A stretch of 64,000 bases of DNA from Lachnospiraceae bacterium (GTDB taxonomy: Bacteria > Bacillota > Clostridia > Lachnospirales > Lachnospiraceae): contig SVFT01000006.1 in NCBI GenBank assembly GCA_015056735.1, forward strand, positions 62,001 to 126,000, written 5' to 3'. The notes below the pieces were generated by a model. The model was not told the DNA's origin and did no database searches. It was given only the letters and a program-made list of their open reading frames with translations. A program made the position numbers and the translations under genes. Below, piece after piece: positions 26,395-37,249 of the stretch (the first letter of the stretch is position 1; each line of letters begins with the position of its first letter).

Positions 26395-27675
26395 TTGAAA
26401 ACTGTTGCCATATCGCTATTTGCTTTGATGTATATTCTGATGATCGCCCTGCCTGCAAAGTGCAGACCGTTCATCTCCTGTCTGACCGCCGCAGCCTTTG
26501 CGGCGATCGGTATTATATCCGTTCAGGCAATCCCTGATGCCATAGACTGGAACATTATTATGATGATATTCGGTACCGTGATCATCGTCGACTATTTCAT
26601 CCAATCCAAAATGCCGAATCTGATCGCGGATAAGCTCCTGGCGATCTCACCGAACGTTATGGCGGTTACGATCATCATGTCGCTTTTTTCCGGTATCATC
26701 TCCGCTTTTATTGACAATGTGGCGACTGTATATATGGTCGCACCGGTGGCACTTGCGATCTGCAAGAAGCTGAAGATCTCACCGGTTTCGATGGTGATCT
26801 CTATCGCAGTATCTTCCAATCTGCAGGGCGCAGCGACGCTTGTGGGTGATACCACGTCCATCATGCTGGCGGCGCCGAATGCGGCGAAGATGGATTTCCT
26901 TGATTTCTTCTGGTTCTTTAACCGTCCCGGTATTTTCTTTGCGGTTGAGGTTGGCGCCCTTTTGACGGTGCCGATCATGATGATCCTTTTCCGCAAGATG
27001 AAAGAGCCTGTATCGTCCGACGAGAAAACGGTTGTGTCGGATAATATTCCGACGATCGCGATGGTCGGGCATATCGTATTTCTGATCGCGGCATCCTTCA
27101 TCCCGGGCAAGCCGGAAGTGACGAACGGTGTCATCTGCATGGTATGGGGCATCTTCTGTGTTGTTGCGGAGCTGATTCGAACCAAAGATGTTAAGACCAT
27201 GTGCCGCAACATCAAAAATGTGGATTATGCGACCATTTTTCTCTTGGGTGGTCTGTTCATCGTGATCGCAGGCATTACCGGTCAGGGAATCATTAATGAT
27301 ATCGCATCGCTCATTATTAAGGTGGGCGGCAACAATTACTTCCTGCTCTATTCCGTGATCGTGTGGGGCTCAGTTCTGATCTCGGCATTCGTGGACAACA
27401 TCCCGTATGTTGCGACCATGATCCCGGTTGTTGTTGGCGTTGCCGAGCAGCTCGGACATGAGCGTTATCTTTTGCTCTTCGGCCTTCTGATCGGCGCAAC
27501 GCTCGGCGGTAACATCACGCCTGTCGGGGCCTCTGCCAACATCGCAGGCGTCGGCCTTTTACGCAAAGAAGGCTACGAGGTATCCTTTAAGGAATTCATG
27601 CGCATCGGCCTGCCGTTTACGCTGGCGGCCTTGATCGGTGGATACGCGTACTGCTGGTTTGTGCTGAACATCTAA
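26395..27675 (+). CDS. ArsB/NhaD/SLC13-type membrane permease
   Basis: A 426-residue transporter with about 11 hydrophobic segments. IDNVATVYMVAPVALAI and the repeat-related FVDNIPYVATMIPVV are the twin DNxxT/P motifs of the ion-transporter superfamily (ArsB, NhaD, SLC13). The transported ion cannot be fixed; dicarboxylate, sodium/proton exchange or arsenite are all possible, and no ars regulator is nearby. The start is TTG 26395 with GAAGGAG 8 bases upstream. It lies 51 bases after the cNMP-binding gene and probably shares its transcript. Confidence 0.8.
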   Translation: MKTVAISLFALMYILMIALPAKCRPFISCLTAAAFAAIGIISVQAIPDAIDWNIIMMIFGTVIIVDYFIQSKMPNLIADKLLAISPNVMAVTIIMSLFSGIISAFIDNVATVYMVAPVALAICKKLKISPVSMVISIAVSSNLQGAATLVGDTTSIMLAAPNAAKMDFLDFFWFFNRPGIFFAVEVGALLTVPIMMILFRKMKEPVSSDEKTVVSDNIPTIAMVGHIVFLIAASFIPGKPEVTNGVICMVWGIFCVVAELIRTKDVKTMCRNIKNVDYATIFLLGGLFIVIAGITGQGIINDIASLIIKVGGNNYFLLYSVIVWGSVLISAFVDNIPYVATMIPVVVGVAEQLGHERYLLLFGLLIGATLGGNITPVGASANIAGVGLLRKEGYEVSFKEFMRIGLPFTLAALIGGYAYCWFVLNI

Positions 27676-27692
27676 AAAAAGAATAAAAACGA

Positions 27693-27721
27693 TTGACAAT
27701 GTATTTTACGAGTGCTAACTT
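27693..27721 (+). promoter_or_regulatory. Candidate promoter of the hrcA-grpE-dnaK-dnaJ operon
   Basis: TTGACA (27693-27698) is followed after 17 bases by TAACTT (27716-27721), a weak -10. The -10 overlaps a CIRCE-like half-site, so repressor binding would cover it. Confidence 0.55.
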
Positions 27722-27735
27722 ATGTTACAGAGATG

Positions 27736-27762
27736 TTAGCACTCTTATTGTTTGAGTGCTAA
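27736..27762 (+). promoter_or_regulatory. CIRCE operator (HrcA binding site)
   Basis: Perfect match to the consensus: TTAGCACTC (27736-27744), nine bases, GAGTGCTAA (27754-27762), about 22 bases before the hrcA start. HrcA binds this inverted repeat and GroE-type chaperone status controls the repression. A further half-site GAGTGCTAA lies upstream at 27710-27718. Confidence 0.97.
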
Positions 27763-27784
27763 TAAAGCGGAGAGGGGTGATGTC

Positions 27785-28813
27785 TTGGAAATGGATGCAA
27801 GAAAACGTACGATCCTTCGTGCGATCATTCGCAATTACCTTGAGACCGGTGAGCCGGTCGGCAGCAGGACGATCTCCAAGTACACCGACTTGAACCTGAG
27901 CTCCGCAACGATCCGCAACGAGATGTCCGATCTGGAAGAGATGGGCTATATCCTGCAGCCTCATACTTCCGCGGGACGTATCCCTTCGGATAAGGGGTAT
28001 CGCTTCTATGTGGATGAGATGCTCGCTGAGAAGGAGAAGCAGGTAGAAGAGAAGCTCGATATGCTCCTTGAAAAAGAGGAGAAGATGGATCAGCTTCTGA
28101 AGCAGGCCGCAAAGGTGCTTGCGACCAACACGAACTATGCGACGATGATCTCCGCACCGAAGTGCATCGGCAATAAGCTGAAGTTCATCCAGCTTTCCAA
28201 AGTAGATGCCGATCAGATCCTGGCCGTGATCGTGGTGGAAGGGAATGTGATCAAGAACAACATTCTGACGGTGGAAGAGGAGCTCAATGATGAGACACTT
28301 CTGAAGCTGAACATTCTGCTCAACACGCATCTGAACGGACTGTCACTTGATGAGATCAATCTCGCGACGATCACCGCGCTCAAGCAGCAGGCGGGGGTTC
28401 ACAGCGGCATCGTCAATGAAGTGATCGATGCAGTGGCGGATGCGATCCGTGCCGATGAAGATCTTGAGATCTACACGAGCGGCACAAACAACATTTTCAA
28501 ATATCCGGAGCTTGCCGATAACCAGAAGGCGAGCGAACTGATCAATACATTCGAAGAGAAAAAGATGCTGACGGAACTTGTCCAGGAGACGCTGGCAGAT
28601 GAGAGCAACACCGGCATTCAGGTCTACATCGGCGAAGAAGCACCGATTAAGACCATGAAAGACTGCAGTATCGTTACCGCGACGTATGAACTCGGCGAGG
28701 GCATGCGTGGTACGATCGGTATCATCGGGCCGACCAGAATGGATTATGACAAAGTTGTCGATGCTCTTAAGACTCTGACGAATCAGTTGGATACGGTATA
28801 TAAGAAAAAATAG
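27785..28813 (+). CDS. hrcA: Heat-inducible transcription repressor HrcA
   Basis: Repressor of class I heat-shock genes acting on CIRCE. The N-terminal winged helix is clear (RTILRAIIRNYLETGEPVGS and SSATIRNEMSDLEEMGY, then HTSAGRIPSDKGYRFYVD); the rest is the HrcA dimer/GAF-like core ending GPTRMDYDKVVDAL. It is 342 residues, the family's usual length. TTG 27785 is chosen because AGAGGGG lies 7 bases upstream; ATG 27791 is the alternative. First gene of the operon and autoregulated through the CIRCE element just before it. Confidence 0.96.
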   Translation: MEMDARKRTILRAIIRNYLETGEPVGSRTISKYTDLNLSSATIRNEMSDLEEMGYILQPHTSAGRIPSDKGYRFYVDEMLAEKEKQVEEKLDMLLEKEEKMDQLLKQAAKVLATNTNYATMISAPKCIGNKLKFIQLSKVDADQILAVIVVEGNVIKNNILTVEEELNDETLLKLNILLNTHLNGLSLDEINLATITALKQQAGVHSGIVNEVIDAVADAIRADEDLEIYTSGTNNIFKYPELADNQKASELINTFEEKKMLTELVQETLADESNTGIQVYIGEEAPIKTMKDCSIVTATYELGEGMRGTIGIIGPTRMDYDKVVDALKTLTNQLDTVYKKK

Positions 28814-28828
28814 AAAGGAAGTAACAAC

Positions 28829-29416
28829 GTGTCAGATAAAGACCTGAAGCAGGATCTTGAAGAAGAAGTAAAGACCTGCGAAGAAGAGGCCGCAGCGGAA
28901 GATGTAACAAAAGACGTGGCACCGGAAGAACCCGAAAAGGAAGAACCCAAAGCTGCGAAGAAGAAAGCAAAGGCCGATAAAAAAGCAGATAAACAGAAAG
29001 AAAAGATCGAAGAGCTGGAGGATCGCGTGAAGCGCCAGCTTGCCGAGTTTGAAAACTTCCGTAAACGGACGGACAAGGAAAAGGCCCAGATGTTCGAGGT
29101 CGGTGCCAAGAGCGTTGTGGAAAAGATCCTTCCGGTTGTGGACAATTTTGAAAGAGGACTTGCGAATGCACCCGAAGGAGATCCCTTTGTGGAGGGCATG
29201 AACATGATCTATAAACAGCTTGTAAGTGAGCTTGATGCCTTAGGTGTGAAGGCGATCGAAGCGGTTGGCAAAGAATTTGATCCCACGTATCACAATGCGG
29301 TGATGCAGGTTCAAAGTGAGGAATTCGAGAGCGGCATCGTCGCTCAGGAATTACAAAAAGGATATATGTATCGCGACACAGTCGTACGACCCAGCATGGT
29401 CGCGGTCGCAGAATAA
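28829..29416 (+). CDS. grpE: Nucleotide exchange factor GrpE
   Basis: Releases ADP from DnaK and so drives the chaperone cycle. The 195-residue protein has an acidic, Lys/Glu-rich N-terminal tail (about 1-55), a long helix (LEDRVKRQLAEFENFRKRT), then the beta domain with EFDPTYHNAVMQV and QKGYMYRDTVVRPSMV. The start is GTG with GAAAGGAAG upstream, 15 bases after hrcA. Second gene of the CIRCE operon. Confidence 0.97.
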   Translation: MSDKDLKQDLEEEVKTCEEEAAAEDVTKDVAPEEPEKEEPKAAKKKAKADKKADKQKEKIEELEDRVKRQLAEFENFRKRTDKEKAQMFEVGAKSVVEKILPVVDNFERGLANAPEGDPFVEGMNMIYKQLVSELDALGVKAIEAVGKEFDPTYHNAVMQVQSEEFESGIVAQELQKGYMYRDTVVRPSMVAVAE

Positions 29417-29423
29417 ATGGTAG

Positions 29424-31316
<1,893 letters not shown>

Positions 31317-31319
31317 AAC

Positions 31320-32486
31320 ATGGCGGAACAAAAACGCGATTATTATGAAGTGCTGGGCGTCGACAAAAATGCCGACGAAGCAGCCATTAAAAAAGCATAT
31401 CGTGTTCTGGCTAAAAAATACCATCCGGATATGAATCCCGGCGATAAGGAAGCCGAGAAGAAGTTTAAGGAAGCATCCGAAGCATATGCGATCCTGTCCG
31501 ATCCCGAGAAGAGACGCCAGTATGATCAGTTCGGTCACTCGGCGTTTGAACAGGGCGGCGGAGGCGGCTTCGGCGGCTTCGACTTCAGCGGTGCCGATTT
31601 CGGTGACATTTTCGGTGACATCTTCGGCGATCTGTTCGGAGGCGGCAGGAGATCTTCATACGGCCGTGCAAACAACGGGCCGATGAAGGGCGCTAACATT
31701 CGCGCAAGCATCCGCATCAGTTTTGAAGAAGCGGTATTCGGCTGTGAGAAAGAGCTGGAGCTGACACTGAAAGACGAGTGTAAGACATGCCACGGAACCG
31801 GTGCTAAGCCCGGAACATCCAAAAAGACATGTCCGAAGTGCGGCGGTAAGGGACAGGTCGTTTTCACCAGACAGGAATTCTTCGGCATGGTGCGTAACGT
31901 CCAGACGTGTCCGGACTGCGGCGGTAGCGGCCAGATCATCGAGGATAAGTGTCCCGATTGCCACGGAACAGGTTATATCGCAAATCGCAAGACGATCCAG
32001 GTGACGGTTCCTGCGGGTATCGATAACGGACAGAGCATCCGTATCCGTGAAAAGGGTGAGCCCGGCACGAACGGCGGCCCGAGAGGCGACCTTCTGGTAG
32101 AAGTGATGGTACAACGCCATCCGATCTTCCAGCGTCAGGACTACAACATCTTTTCAACAGTCCCGGTATCCTTTGCGGTTGCGGCGCTTGGCGGCGATAT
32201 CGCAGTCGACACGGTAGACGGCAAAGTGATCTACACCGTAAAACCCGGAACACAGACCGACACACGTGTCAGATTAAAGGGCAAAGGTGTTCCGTCCCTG
32301 CGTAACAAGGATGTGCGGGGCGACCATTACTTCACACTGGTCGTTCAGGTTCCCGATAAGCTTTCCAAAGAAGCGAAAGAGGCGCTGAAGCGTTTCGACG
32401 AATTATCCGGCGATACGCTCAATGCCGCGAAGAAGGTCGAGGAGAGCAGCGAGAAAGAAAAGAAGAAAAAAGGCTTTTTCAAATAA
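31320..32486 (+). CDS. dnaJ: Chaperone protein DnaJ (Hsp40, type I)
   Basis: J-domain co-chaperone that stimulates the DnaK ATPase (388 aa). [11 protein letters not shown] and the HPD motif in YHPDMNPGD form the J domain, followed by a Gly/Phe-rich linker. Four CxxCxGxG-type zinc repeats ([32 protein letters not shown]) and the two C-terminal beta domains come next. It starts 4 bases after dnaK. A hairpin terminator follows the gene. Confidence 0.98.
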   Translation: MAEQKRDYYEVLGVDKNADEAAIKKAYRVLAKKYHPDMNPGDKEAEKKFKEASEAYAILSDPEKRRQYDQFGHSAFEQGGGGGFGGFDFSGADFGDIFGDIFGDLFGGGRRSSYGRANNGPMKGANIRASIRISFEEAVFGCEKELELTLKDECKTCHGTGAKPGTSKKTCPKCGGKGQVVFTRQEFFGMVRNVQTCPDCGGSGQIIEDKCPDCHGTGYIANRKTIQVTVPAGIDNGQSIRIREKGEPGTNGGPRGDLLVEVMVQRHPIFQRQDYNIFSTVPVSFAVAALGGDIAVDTVDGKVIYTVKPGTQTDTRVRLKGKGVPSLRNKDVRGDHYFTLVVQVPDKLSKEAKEALKRFDELSGDTLNAAKKVEESSEKEKKKKGFFK

Positions 32487-32492
32487 GCAGCG

Positions 32493-32523
32493 AAAAGAGA
32501 CGCCTTGCGGCGTTTCTTTTTTT
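32493..32523 (+). terminator. Rho-independent terminator after dnaJ
   Basis: GAGACGCC, loop TTGC and GGCGTTTC form an 8-bp stem (one G-T pair) extended by A-T pairs, followed by a run of T residues. It separates the heat-shock operon from prmA. Confidence 0.85.
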
Positions 32524-32598
32524 GCAATCGGACGAGGCATGTGTTAGTATGATGAATGATATACGGGGGAGAATGCCCGTTTGTAGGAGAGAACATCG

Positions 32599-33591
32599 AT
32601 GAAATGGAAGAAATTTCAGATAGAAACGATAACCGATGCGGAGGATATCATCATCAGTACGCTGTATGACATCGGCCTGGAAGGTGCGCAGATCGAGGAC
32701 AAGATCCCATTGACTGCCTGGGAGAAAGAGCAGATGTTTGTGGACATCCCGCCGATGGCGGAGGAGGACGACGGTATCGCGTACCTGTCCTTTTTTGTTG
32801 AGGAGACACCGGACGGCATGCTTCTTTATAACGATGAAGAATGCGATGCGGAAACGGTGCTTGCGGCAGTACAGAAAGAACTTGACGAGCTCAGAGACTA
32901 TAACATCGAGATCGGCAGTGGAAGGATCACGGTCAGCGAGACGGAAGATATCGACTGGATCAACAACTGGAAGCAGTATTTTCACCAGTTTACGATCGAT
33001 GATCTTCTGGTGATCCCGTCCTGGGAAGAAGTAAAAGAAGAAGATAAGGATAAGAAGATCCTGCATATCGATCCCGGTACCGCATTCGGAACCGGTATGC
33101 ATGAGACAACCCAGCTCTGCATCAGACAGCTGTGGAAGCATATCACGCCGGAGACACGCCTTCTCGATGTCGGCACGGGCAGCGGCATTCTCGCTATTGT
33201 GGCGCTGATGTACGGCATTAAAGAGGCGAAAGGAACGGATCTTGATCCGTGCGCTGTTCCTGCAGTTGCGGAGAACATGGAGACGAACGGGATCGATCCT
33301 TCAAAGTTTGAACTGACGATCGGCAACATTATTACCGAAAAAGAAGTGCAGGACAAGATGGGCTATGACTGCTATGACATCGTGGTAGCCAATATCCTGG
33401 CGGATGTACTGGTGCCTTTGACACCGGTCATCATCCCGCATTTAAAGACGGGCGGCATCTACATCACGTCCGGCATCATTGATGATAAGGAAGAGACCGT
33501 GGTAAGCGCAGTGAAGGAAGCGGGCCTTACCGTTCTGGAAGTAACGCATCAGGGCGAATGGGTCAGCGTGACGGCGCGCAAGGATTTTTAG
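32599..33591 (+). CDS. prmA: Ribosomal protein L11 methyltransferase
   Basis: Trimethylates ribosomal protein L11 (330 aa). The N-terminal substrate-recognition domain is acidic; the SAM domain starts at FGTGMHETTQLC, with LLDVGTGSGILAIVAL as the glycine motif, KGTDLDPCAV, and VANILADVLVPL as the NPPY-like motif of this family. AGGAGAG lies 9 bases before the ATG. Position after dnaJ and before rsmE is the usual order in Clostridia and Bacilli. Confidence 0.95.
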   Translation: MKWKKFQIETITDAEDIIISTLYDIGLEGAQIEDKIPLTAWEKEQMFVDIPPMAEEDDGIAYLSFFVEETPDGMLLYNDEECDAETVLAAVQKELDELRDYNIEIGSGRITVSETEDIDWINNWKQYFHQFTIDDLLVIPSWEEVKEEDKDKKILHIDPGTAFGTGMHETTQLCIRQLWKHITPETRLLDVGTGSGILAIVALMYGIKEAKGTDLDPCAVPAVAENMETNGIDPSKFELTIGNIITEKEVQDKMGYDCYDIVVANILADVLVPLTPVIIPHLKTGGIYITSGIIDDKEETVVSAVKEAGLTVLEVTHQGEWVSVTARKDF

Positions 33592-33599
33592 GAGAATCT

Positions 33600-34352
33600 A
33601 TGTATCGGTTCTTTGTGGACCCGTCACGGACGGCGGGCATCGAGCAAAGTAAAGAACTTCGGATCACCGGAAGCGATTATAACCATATCCGCAACGTGCT
33701 TCGCATGAAGCCGGGCGAGGAGATCGCGGTGAGTAACGGCGAGGATGATCGCGAATTTCGCTGCCGCGTGGAGTCATTTACGGATGCGGAAGTGATCTGC
33801 AGCCTTGCTTTTATCAAGGAAGGCGGGATGGAGCTGCCTGCAAAAGTGACGCTTTTTCAGGGACTTCCCAAAGCAGATAAGATGGAGCTGATCATCCAGA
33901 AGACGGTGGAACTGGGCGTATATGAGATCGTTCCCGTTGCCATGAACCGCTGTATCGCAAAGCTTGATGAGAAAAAGGAGAAAAGCCGTATCGCAAGGTG
34001 GCAGGGCATCGCAGAAGCGGCCGCCAAGCAAAGTAAGCGCGGCATTATCCCGAAGGTAAGCGCTGTCATGCGCATGAAAGATGCGATCGCATATGCACGT
34101 GATTTTGACGTAAAGCTCGTTCCGTATGAACTTGCAGACGGAATGGCGAAGACAAAACAGATCATTGAAAGCGTAAAGCCGGGACAGCGGATCGCGATCT
34201 TTATCGGACCGGAAGGCGGGTTTGATCCTGCCGAGATCGAGGAAGCGCTCGGCGCGGATATGACGGCGATCACGCTCGGGAAGCGGATCCTTCGGACGGA
34301 GACGGCCGGTCTGACCGTTCTTTCCTGGCTGATGTATCAGCTGGAAGAATAG
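33600..34352 (+). CDS. rsmE: 16S rRNA (uracil(1498)-N(3))-methyltransferase
   Basis: SPOUT-class enzyme methylating U1498 of 16S rRNA (250 aa). MYRFFVDPSR opens a PUA-like domain; HIRNVLRMKPGEE is family-typical; the knotted SAM domain shows ERIRNVL-like spacing, then IGPEGGFDPAEIE and LGKRILRTETA. ATG 33600 is chosen with AGGAGAA 5 bases upstream, 8 bases after the prmA stop. Coupled to prmA, so ribosome modification genes are co-transcribed. Confidence 0.95.
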   Translation: MYRFFVDPSRTAGIEQSKELRITGSDYNHIRNVLRMKPGEEIAVSNGEDDREFRCRVESFTDAEVICSLAFIKEGGMELPAKVTLFQGLPKADKMELIIQKTVELGVYEIVPVAMNRCIAKLDEKKEKSRIARWQGIAEAAAKQSKRGIIPKVSAVMRMKDAIAYARDFDVKLVPYELADGMAKTKQIIESVKPGQRIAIFIGPEGGFDPAEIEEALGADMTAITLGKRILRTETAGLTVLSWLMYQLEE

Positions 34353-34398
34353 TGTACATGGATGATAACAGATTAAGGAACACGCAGAGATACACAAC

Positions 34399-35568
34399 AT
34401 GAATGAGATCTACCTGGACAATTCCGCCACGACAAGATGCTACGATGAAGTAGCCGATCTGATGGCGGAGATCATGAAAAATGAATACGGCAACCCTTCA
34501 AGCCTTCATCATAAAGGCGTGGAGGCAGAGAGATACATCACGGATGCAAAGAAAACACTCGCCTCCATCCTGAGGGTGGAAGATAAGGAGATCCTCTTTA
34601 CATCGGGCGGTACGGAATCGGATTCCCTCGCACTCATTGGGTGCGCGATGGCCAACAGACGTGCCGGGATGCATCTTGTCACAACAAGAGTGGAGCATCC
34701 GGCTGTTCTGGAGAACATGGCATTCCTGGAGAAGCAGGGATTTACCGTGACATATCTGCCGGTCGGCCGCGACGGCAGGATCAGTCTTTCCGACCTGGAG
34801 GCAGCTGTCACGGATGAGACGATCCTTGTATCGATCATGCATACCAACAATGAGATCGGAGCATGTATGCCGATCGCAGAAGCGGGGGCACTGATCAGGA
34901 AAAAGAATCCGAACACGCTGTTTCACGTCGATGCGGTGCAGGGATTCGGGAAAGCGGTGATCTACCCCAAAAAGATGAATATCGACCTTCTGTCTGTCAG
35001 CGGCCACAAGATCCATGGCCCCAAAGGCGTTGGCTTCTTATATGTACGGGGCGGCGTGAAGATCAACCCGCTCATGCTCGGCGGCGGTCAGCAAAAAGGG
35101 ATGCGTTCCGGCACGGAAAATGTACCCGGCATTGCGGGGCTGGCAAAGGCAGCGGAGCTGATCTATAAGGATATCGAAGCAGAGCGTGAGACTCTTTTTA
35201 CATTGAAGAAGGCCCTGATTGAGGGCCTTTCCGGGATCGGCGATGTGACTGTGAACGGGATCCCTGAGGATGGGGTCGAAGGCAGCGCACCGCATATCGT
35301 GAGCGCGTCGTTTGCCGGCGTTCGAAGTGAAGTGCTGCTTCATGCGCTCGAAGACAGAGAGATCTATGTTTCATCCGGAAGTGCGTGCGCATCCAACAAA
35401 GCAAAGCACCCGTCCGATACGCTTTCTGCGATCGGCATTGACAAGTCGCTTCTGGATTCGACGCTTCGTTTCAGCTTTTCCGTTTTTACAACGAACGAAG
35501 AGATCGAAAAGACGCTGACGGCCCTTCGCGAGATCGTGCCGATGCTTCGCCGTTACACAAGACACTAA
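34399..35568 (+). CDS. Cysteine desulfurase (NifS/IscS-like)
   Basis: PLP enzyme taking sulfur from cysteine (389 aa). IYLDNSATT is the usual start; FTSGGTESDSLAL, MHTNNEIGACMPI, HVDAVQGFGK and SGHKIHGPKGVGF (Schiff-base Lys) are conserved; SSGSACASNKAKHPS carries the catalytic Cys loop. Its place directly before thiI indicates that it supplies persulfide for 4-thiouridine in tRNA, as in Bacillus NifZ-ThiI. No IscU or SufU is adjacent. The SD is weak. Confidence 0.92.
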   Translation: MNEIYLDNSATTRCYDEVADLMAEIMKNEYGNPSSLHHKGVEAERYITDAKKTLASILRVEDKEILFTSGGTESDSLALIGCAMANRRAGMHLVTTRVEHPAVLENMAFLEKQGFTVTYLPVGRDGRISLSDLEAAVTDETILVSIMHTNNEIGACMPIAEAGALIRKKNPNTLFHVDAVQGFGKAVIYPKKMNIDLLSVSGHKIHGPKGVGFLYVRGGVKINPLMLGGGQQKGMRSGTENVPGIAGLAKAAELIYKDIEAERETLFTLKKALIEGLSGIGDVTVNGIPEDGVEGSAPHIVSASFAGVRSEVLLHALEDREIYVSSGSACASNKAKHPSDTLSAIGIDKSLLDSTLRFSFSVFTTNEEIEKTLTALREIVPMLRRYTRH

Positions 35569-35580
35569 AAGGAGAAAAGC

Positions 35581-36771
35581 ATGTTCCATTCTTTTTTGAT
35601 CAAATATGCCGAGATCGGCGTGAAAGGAAAAAACAGATATCTTTTTGAAGATGCGCTGGTCCGCCAGATCGGTTATGCGATGAAGCGCTGCGAAGGGACA
35701 TTTGTCGTACATAAGGCATCCGGCCGTATTTATGTGGATGCGAAAAGCGAATTTGATTTTGACGAGGTGGTCGGGGAGCTGCAGACCGTGTTCGGCGTGT
35801 GGGGGATCTGTCCCGTGACCGTGCTCGAAGACAAGGGCTTTGAACAGCTTTCCAAAGATGTTATTGCTTATATTGACGAGAATTATCCGGACAAGAACTT
35901 CACGTTCAAGGTGCAGGCGCGCCGCGCCAGAAAGAACTATCCTCTTGATACGATGGAGATCAATGCGGAGCTTGGCGGGATCCTGCTGGATGCCTTCCCG
36001 GAACTTTCCGTTGATGTGCATGAACCTGACGTGCAGCTTCATGTAGAGATCCGGGAGAAGATCTATGTGTATTCCAAGATCATTCCCGGTCCCGGCGGTA
36101 TGCCGGTCGGAACGGGCGGAAAAGGCATGCTCCTTCTTTCCGGCGGTATCGATTCACCTGTTGCCGGCTACATGATCTCGAAGCGAGGCGTTACGATCGA
36201 TGCCGTTTATTTCCATGCTCCGCCGTATACAAGCGAGCGCGCAAAGCAGAAGGTTGTAGACCTGGCAAGGCTTATCTCCCGTTATACGGGACCGATCCGT
36301 CTGCATGTGATCAACTTTACGGATATTCAGCTTCATATCTATGAGAAATGTCCGCACGATGAGCTGACGATTATCATGCGCCGTATCATGATGCAGATCG
36401 CGGAAAAGCTTGCGGCTGACAGTGAGTGCCTCGGGCTCATCACCGGTGAGAGCATCGGTCAGGTCGCATCACAGACGATGGCTGCGATCGCGGTAACGAA
36501 CGAAGTATGTACACTTCCTGTTTACAGACCTCTGATCGGCATGGACAAGCAGGAGATCGTAGAGATCTCGGAGAAGATCGGTACGTATGAGACATCGATC
36601 CTGCCGTACGAAGACTGCTGCACGATCTTTGTTGCAAAGCATCCTGTGACAAAACCTTCGCTCGCCGTGATCAAGCGTCATGAACAGAACCTGAATGATA
36701 AGATCGGGGAACTTATACAGACGGCGCTTGATACGGATGAAGTTATCGAGGTGAGATATAAGGAATCATGA
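35581..36771 (+). CDS. thiI: tRNA 4-thiouridine synthase ThiI
   Basis: Uses ATP and persulfide sulfur to make s4U8 in tRNA (396 aa). The ferredoxin-like and THUMP domains cover about residues 1-165; the PP-loop is LLLSGGIDSPVAGY near residue 185; SIGQVASQTMAAI and the YEDCCTIFVAKHP region follow. There is no C-terminal rhodanese domain, which is normal for Firmicutes. AAAAGGAGA precedes the ATG; it lies 12 bases after the desulfurase. Confidence 0.95.
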   Translation: MFHSFLIKYAEIGVKGKNRYLFEDALVRQIGYAMKRCEGTFVVHKASGRIYVDAKSEFDFDEVVGELQTVFGVWGICPVTVLEDKGFEQLSKDVIAYIDENYPDKNFTFKVQARRARKNYPLDTMEINAELGGILLDAFPELSVDVHEPDVQLHVEIREKIYVYSKIIPGPGGMPVGTGGKGMLLLSGGIDSPVAGYMISKRGVTIDAVYFHAPPYTSERAKQKVVDLARLISRYTGPIRLHVINFTDIQLHIYEKCPHDELTIIMRRIMMQIAEKLAADSECLGLITGESIGQVASQTMAAIAVTNEVCTLPVYRPLIGMDKQEIVEISEKIGTYETSILPYEDCCTIFVAKHPVTKPSLAVIKRHEQNLNDKIGELIQTALDTDEVIEVRYKES

Positions 36772-36772
36772 T

Positions 36773-36794
36773 GGGATGCCGTATGCGGCATCCC
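36773..36794 (+). terminator. Hairpin after thiI
   Basis: GGGATGCCG, loop TATG and CGGCATCCC make a perfect 9-bp stem starting 2 bases after the thiI stop. No T-run follows, so it is a less certain terminator. Confidence 0.55.
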
Positions 36795-36844
36795 TGCGCC
36801 GAACGCGGATGCCCCGGCATCATTTTCCATTCGCGGGAGTGCGC

Positions 36845-36873
36845 AAAAAAGGGACCGCGCATTGCGCGATCCC
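36845..36873 (-). terminator. Rho-independent terminator of the minus-strand HPr-like gene
   Basis: Read on the minus strand, GGGATCGCGC and GCGCGGTCCC form a stem with one mismatch and end in six T residues (36845-36850 on the plus strand are A). It lies 20 bases after the HPr-like stop. Confidence 0.85.
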
Positions 36874-36892
36874 GTATCAATCCAATAAAAAA

Positions 36893-37123
36893 CTAAACGA
36901 TGTAAGGTTTCAGAACATTCATAACCTCGGCAACGTCCTCTTCAGCGTGGATGTTCAGGTCGATCGGCTTGGAAAGATCGAGGCTGAAGATACCCATGAT
37001 GGACTTTGCGTCGATAACATATCTGCCGGAAACGAGATCAAAATCATAATCGAATTTGGTGATATCGTTAACGAATGATTTTACTTTATCGATCGAGTTT
37101 AAAGAAATCTGTACTGTTTTCAT
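36893..37123 (-). CDS. HPr-like small protein without the active-site histidine
   Basis: A 76-residue protein of HPr size and fold (MKTVQISLNSIDKVKSFV, then LVSGRYVIDAKSIMGIFSLDL, ending NVLKPYIV). VDAKS-MGI-SLDL is the Ser-46 region of HPr, here AKSIMGIFSLDL. The position of His-15 (normally LHARPA) is occupied by NSIDKV, so it cannot accept phosphate from enzyme I there. AAGGAGGA lies about 8 bases before the ATG at 37123. Related in size and kind to the gene at 48502. A regulatory rather than sugar-transport role is inferred. Confidence 0.8.
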   Translation of the reverse strand: MKTVQISLNSIDKVKSFVNDITKFDYDFDLVSGRYVIDAKSIMGIFSLDLSKPIDLNIHAEEDVAEVMNVLKPYIV

Positions 37124-37164
37124 TGGAATTGTCCTCCTTGTGTGGATTTCTATCATACAAACTC

Positions 37165-37193
37165 ATACTAATGTGAATAAGTATATAAGTCAA
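37165..37193 (-). promoter_or_regulatory. Candidate promoter of the HPr-like gene
   Basis: On the minus strand TTGACT (37188-37193) and TAGTAT (37165-37170) are 17 bases apart, about 40 bases before the start codon. The region also lies just upstream of mtaB on the other strand. Confidence 0.5.
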
Positions 37194-37249
37194 TATTCAA
37201 ACCATACAAAACGGCGGACGCAAAAGTATACAAAATGAAGGGAAAAAGC

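Noticed and set aside
36781-36844. Small coding frame between thiI and the HPr-like gene
   Set aside because: The sequence is taken up by two terminator hairpins and has no SD.
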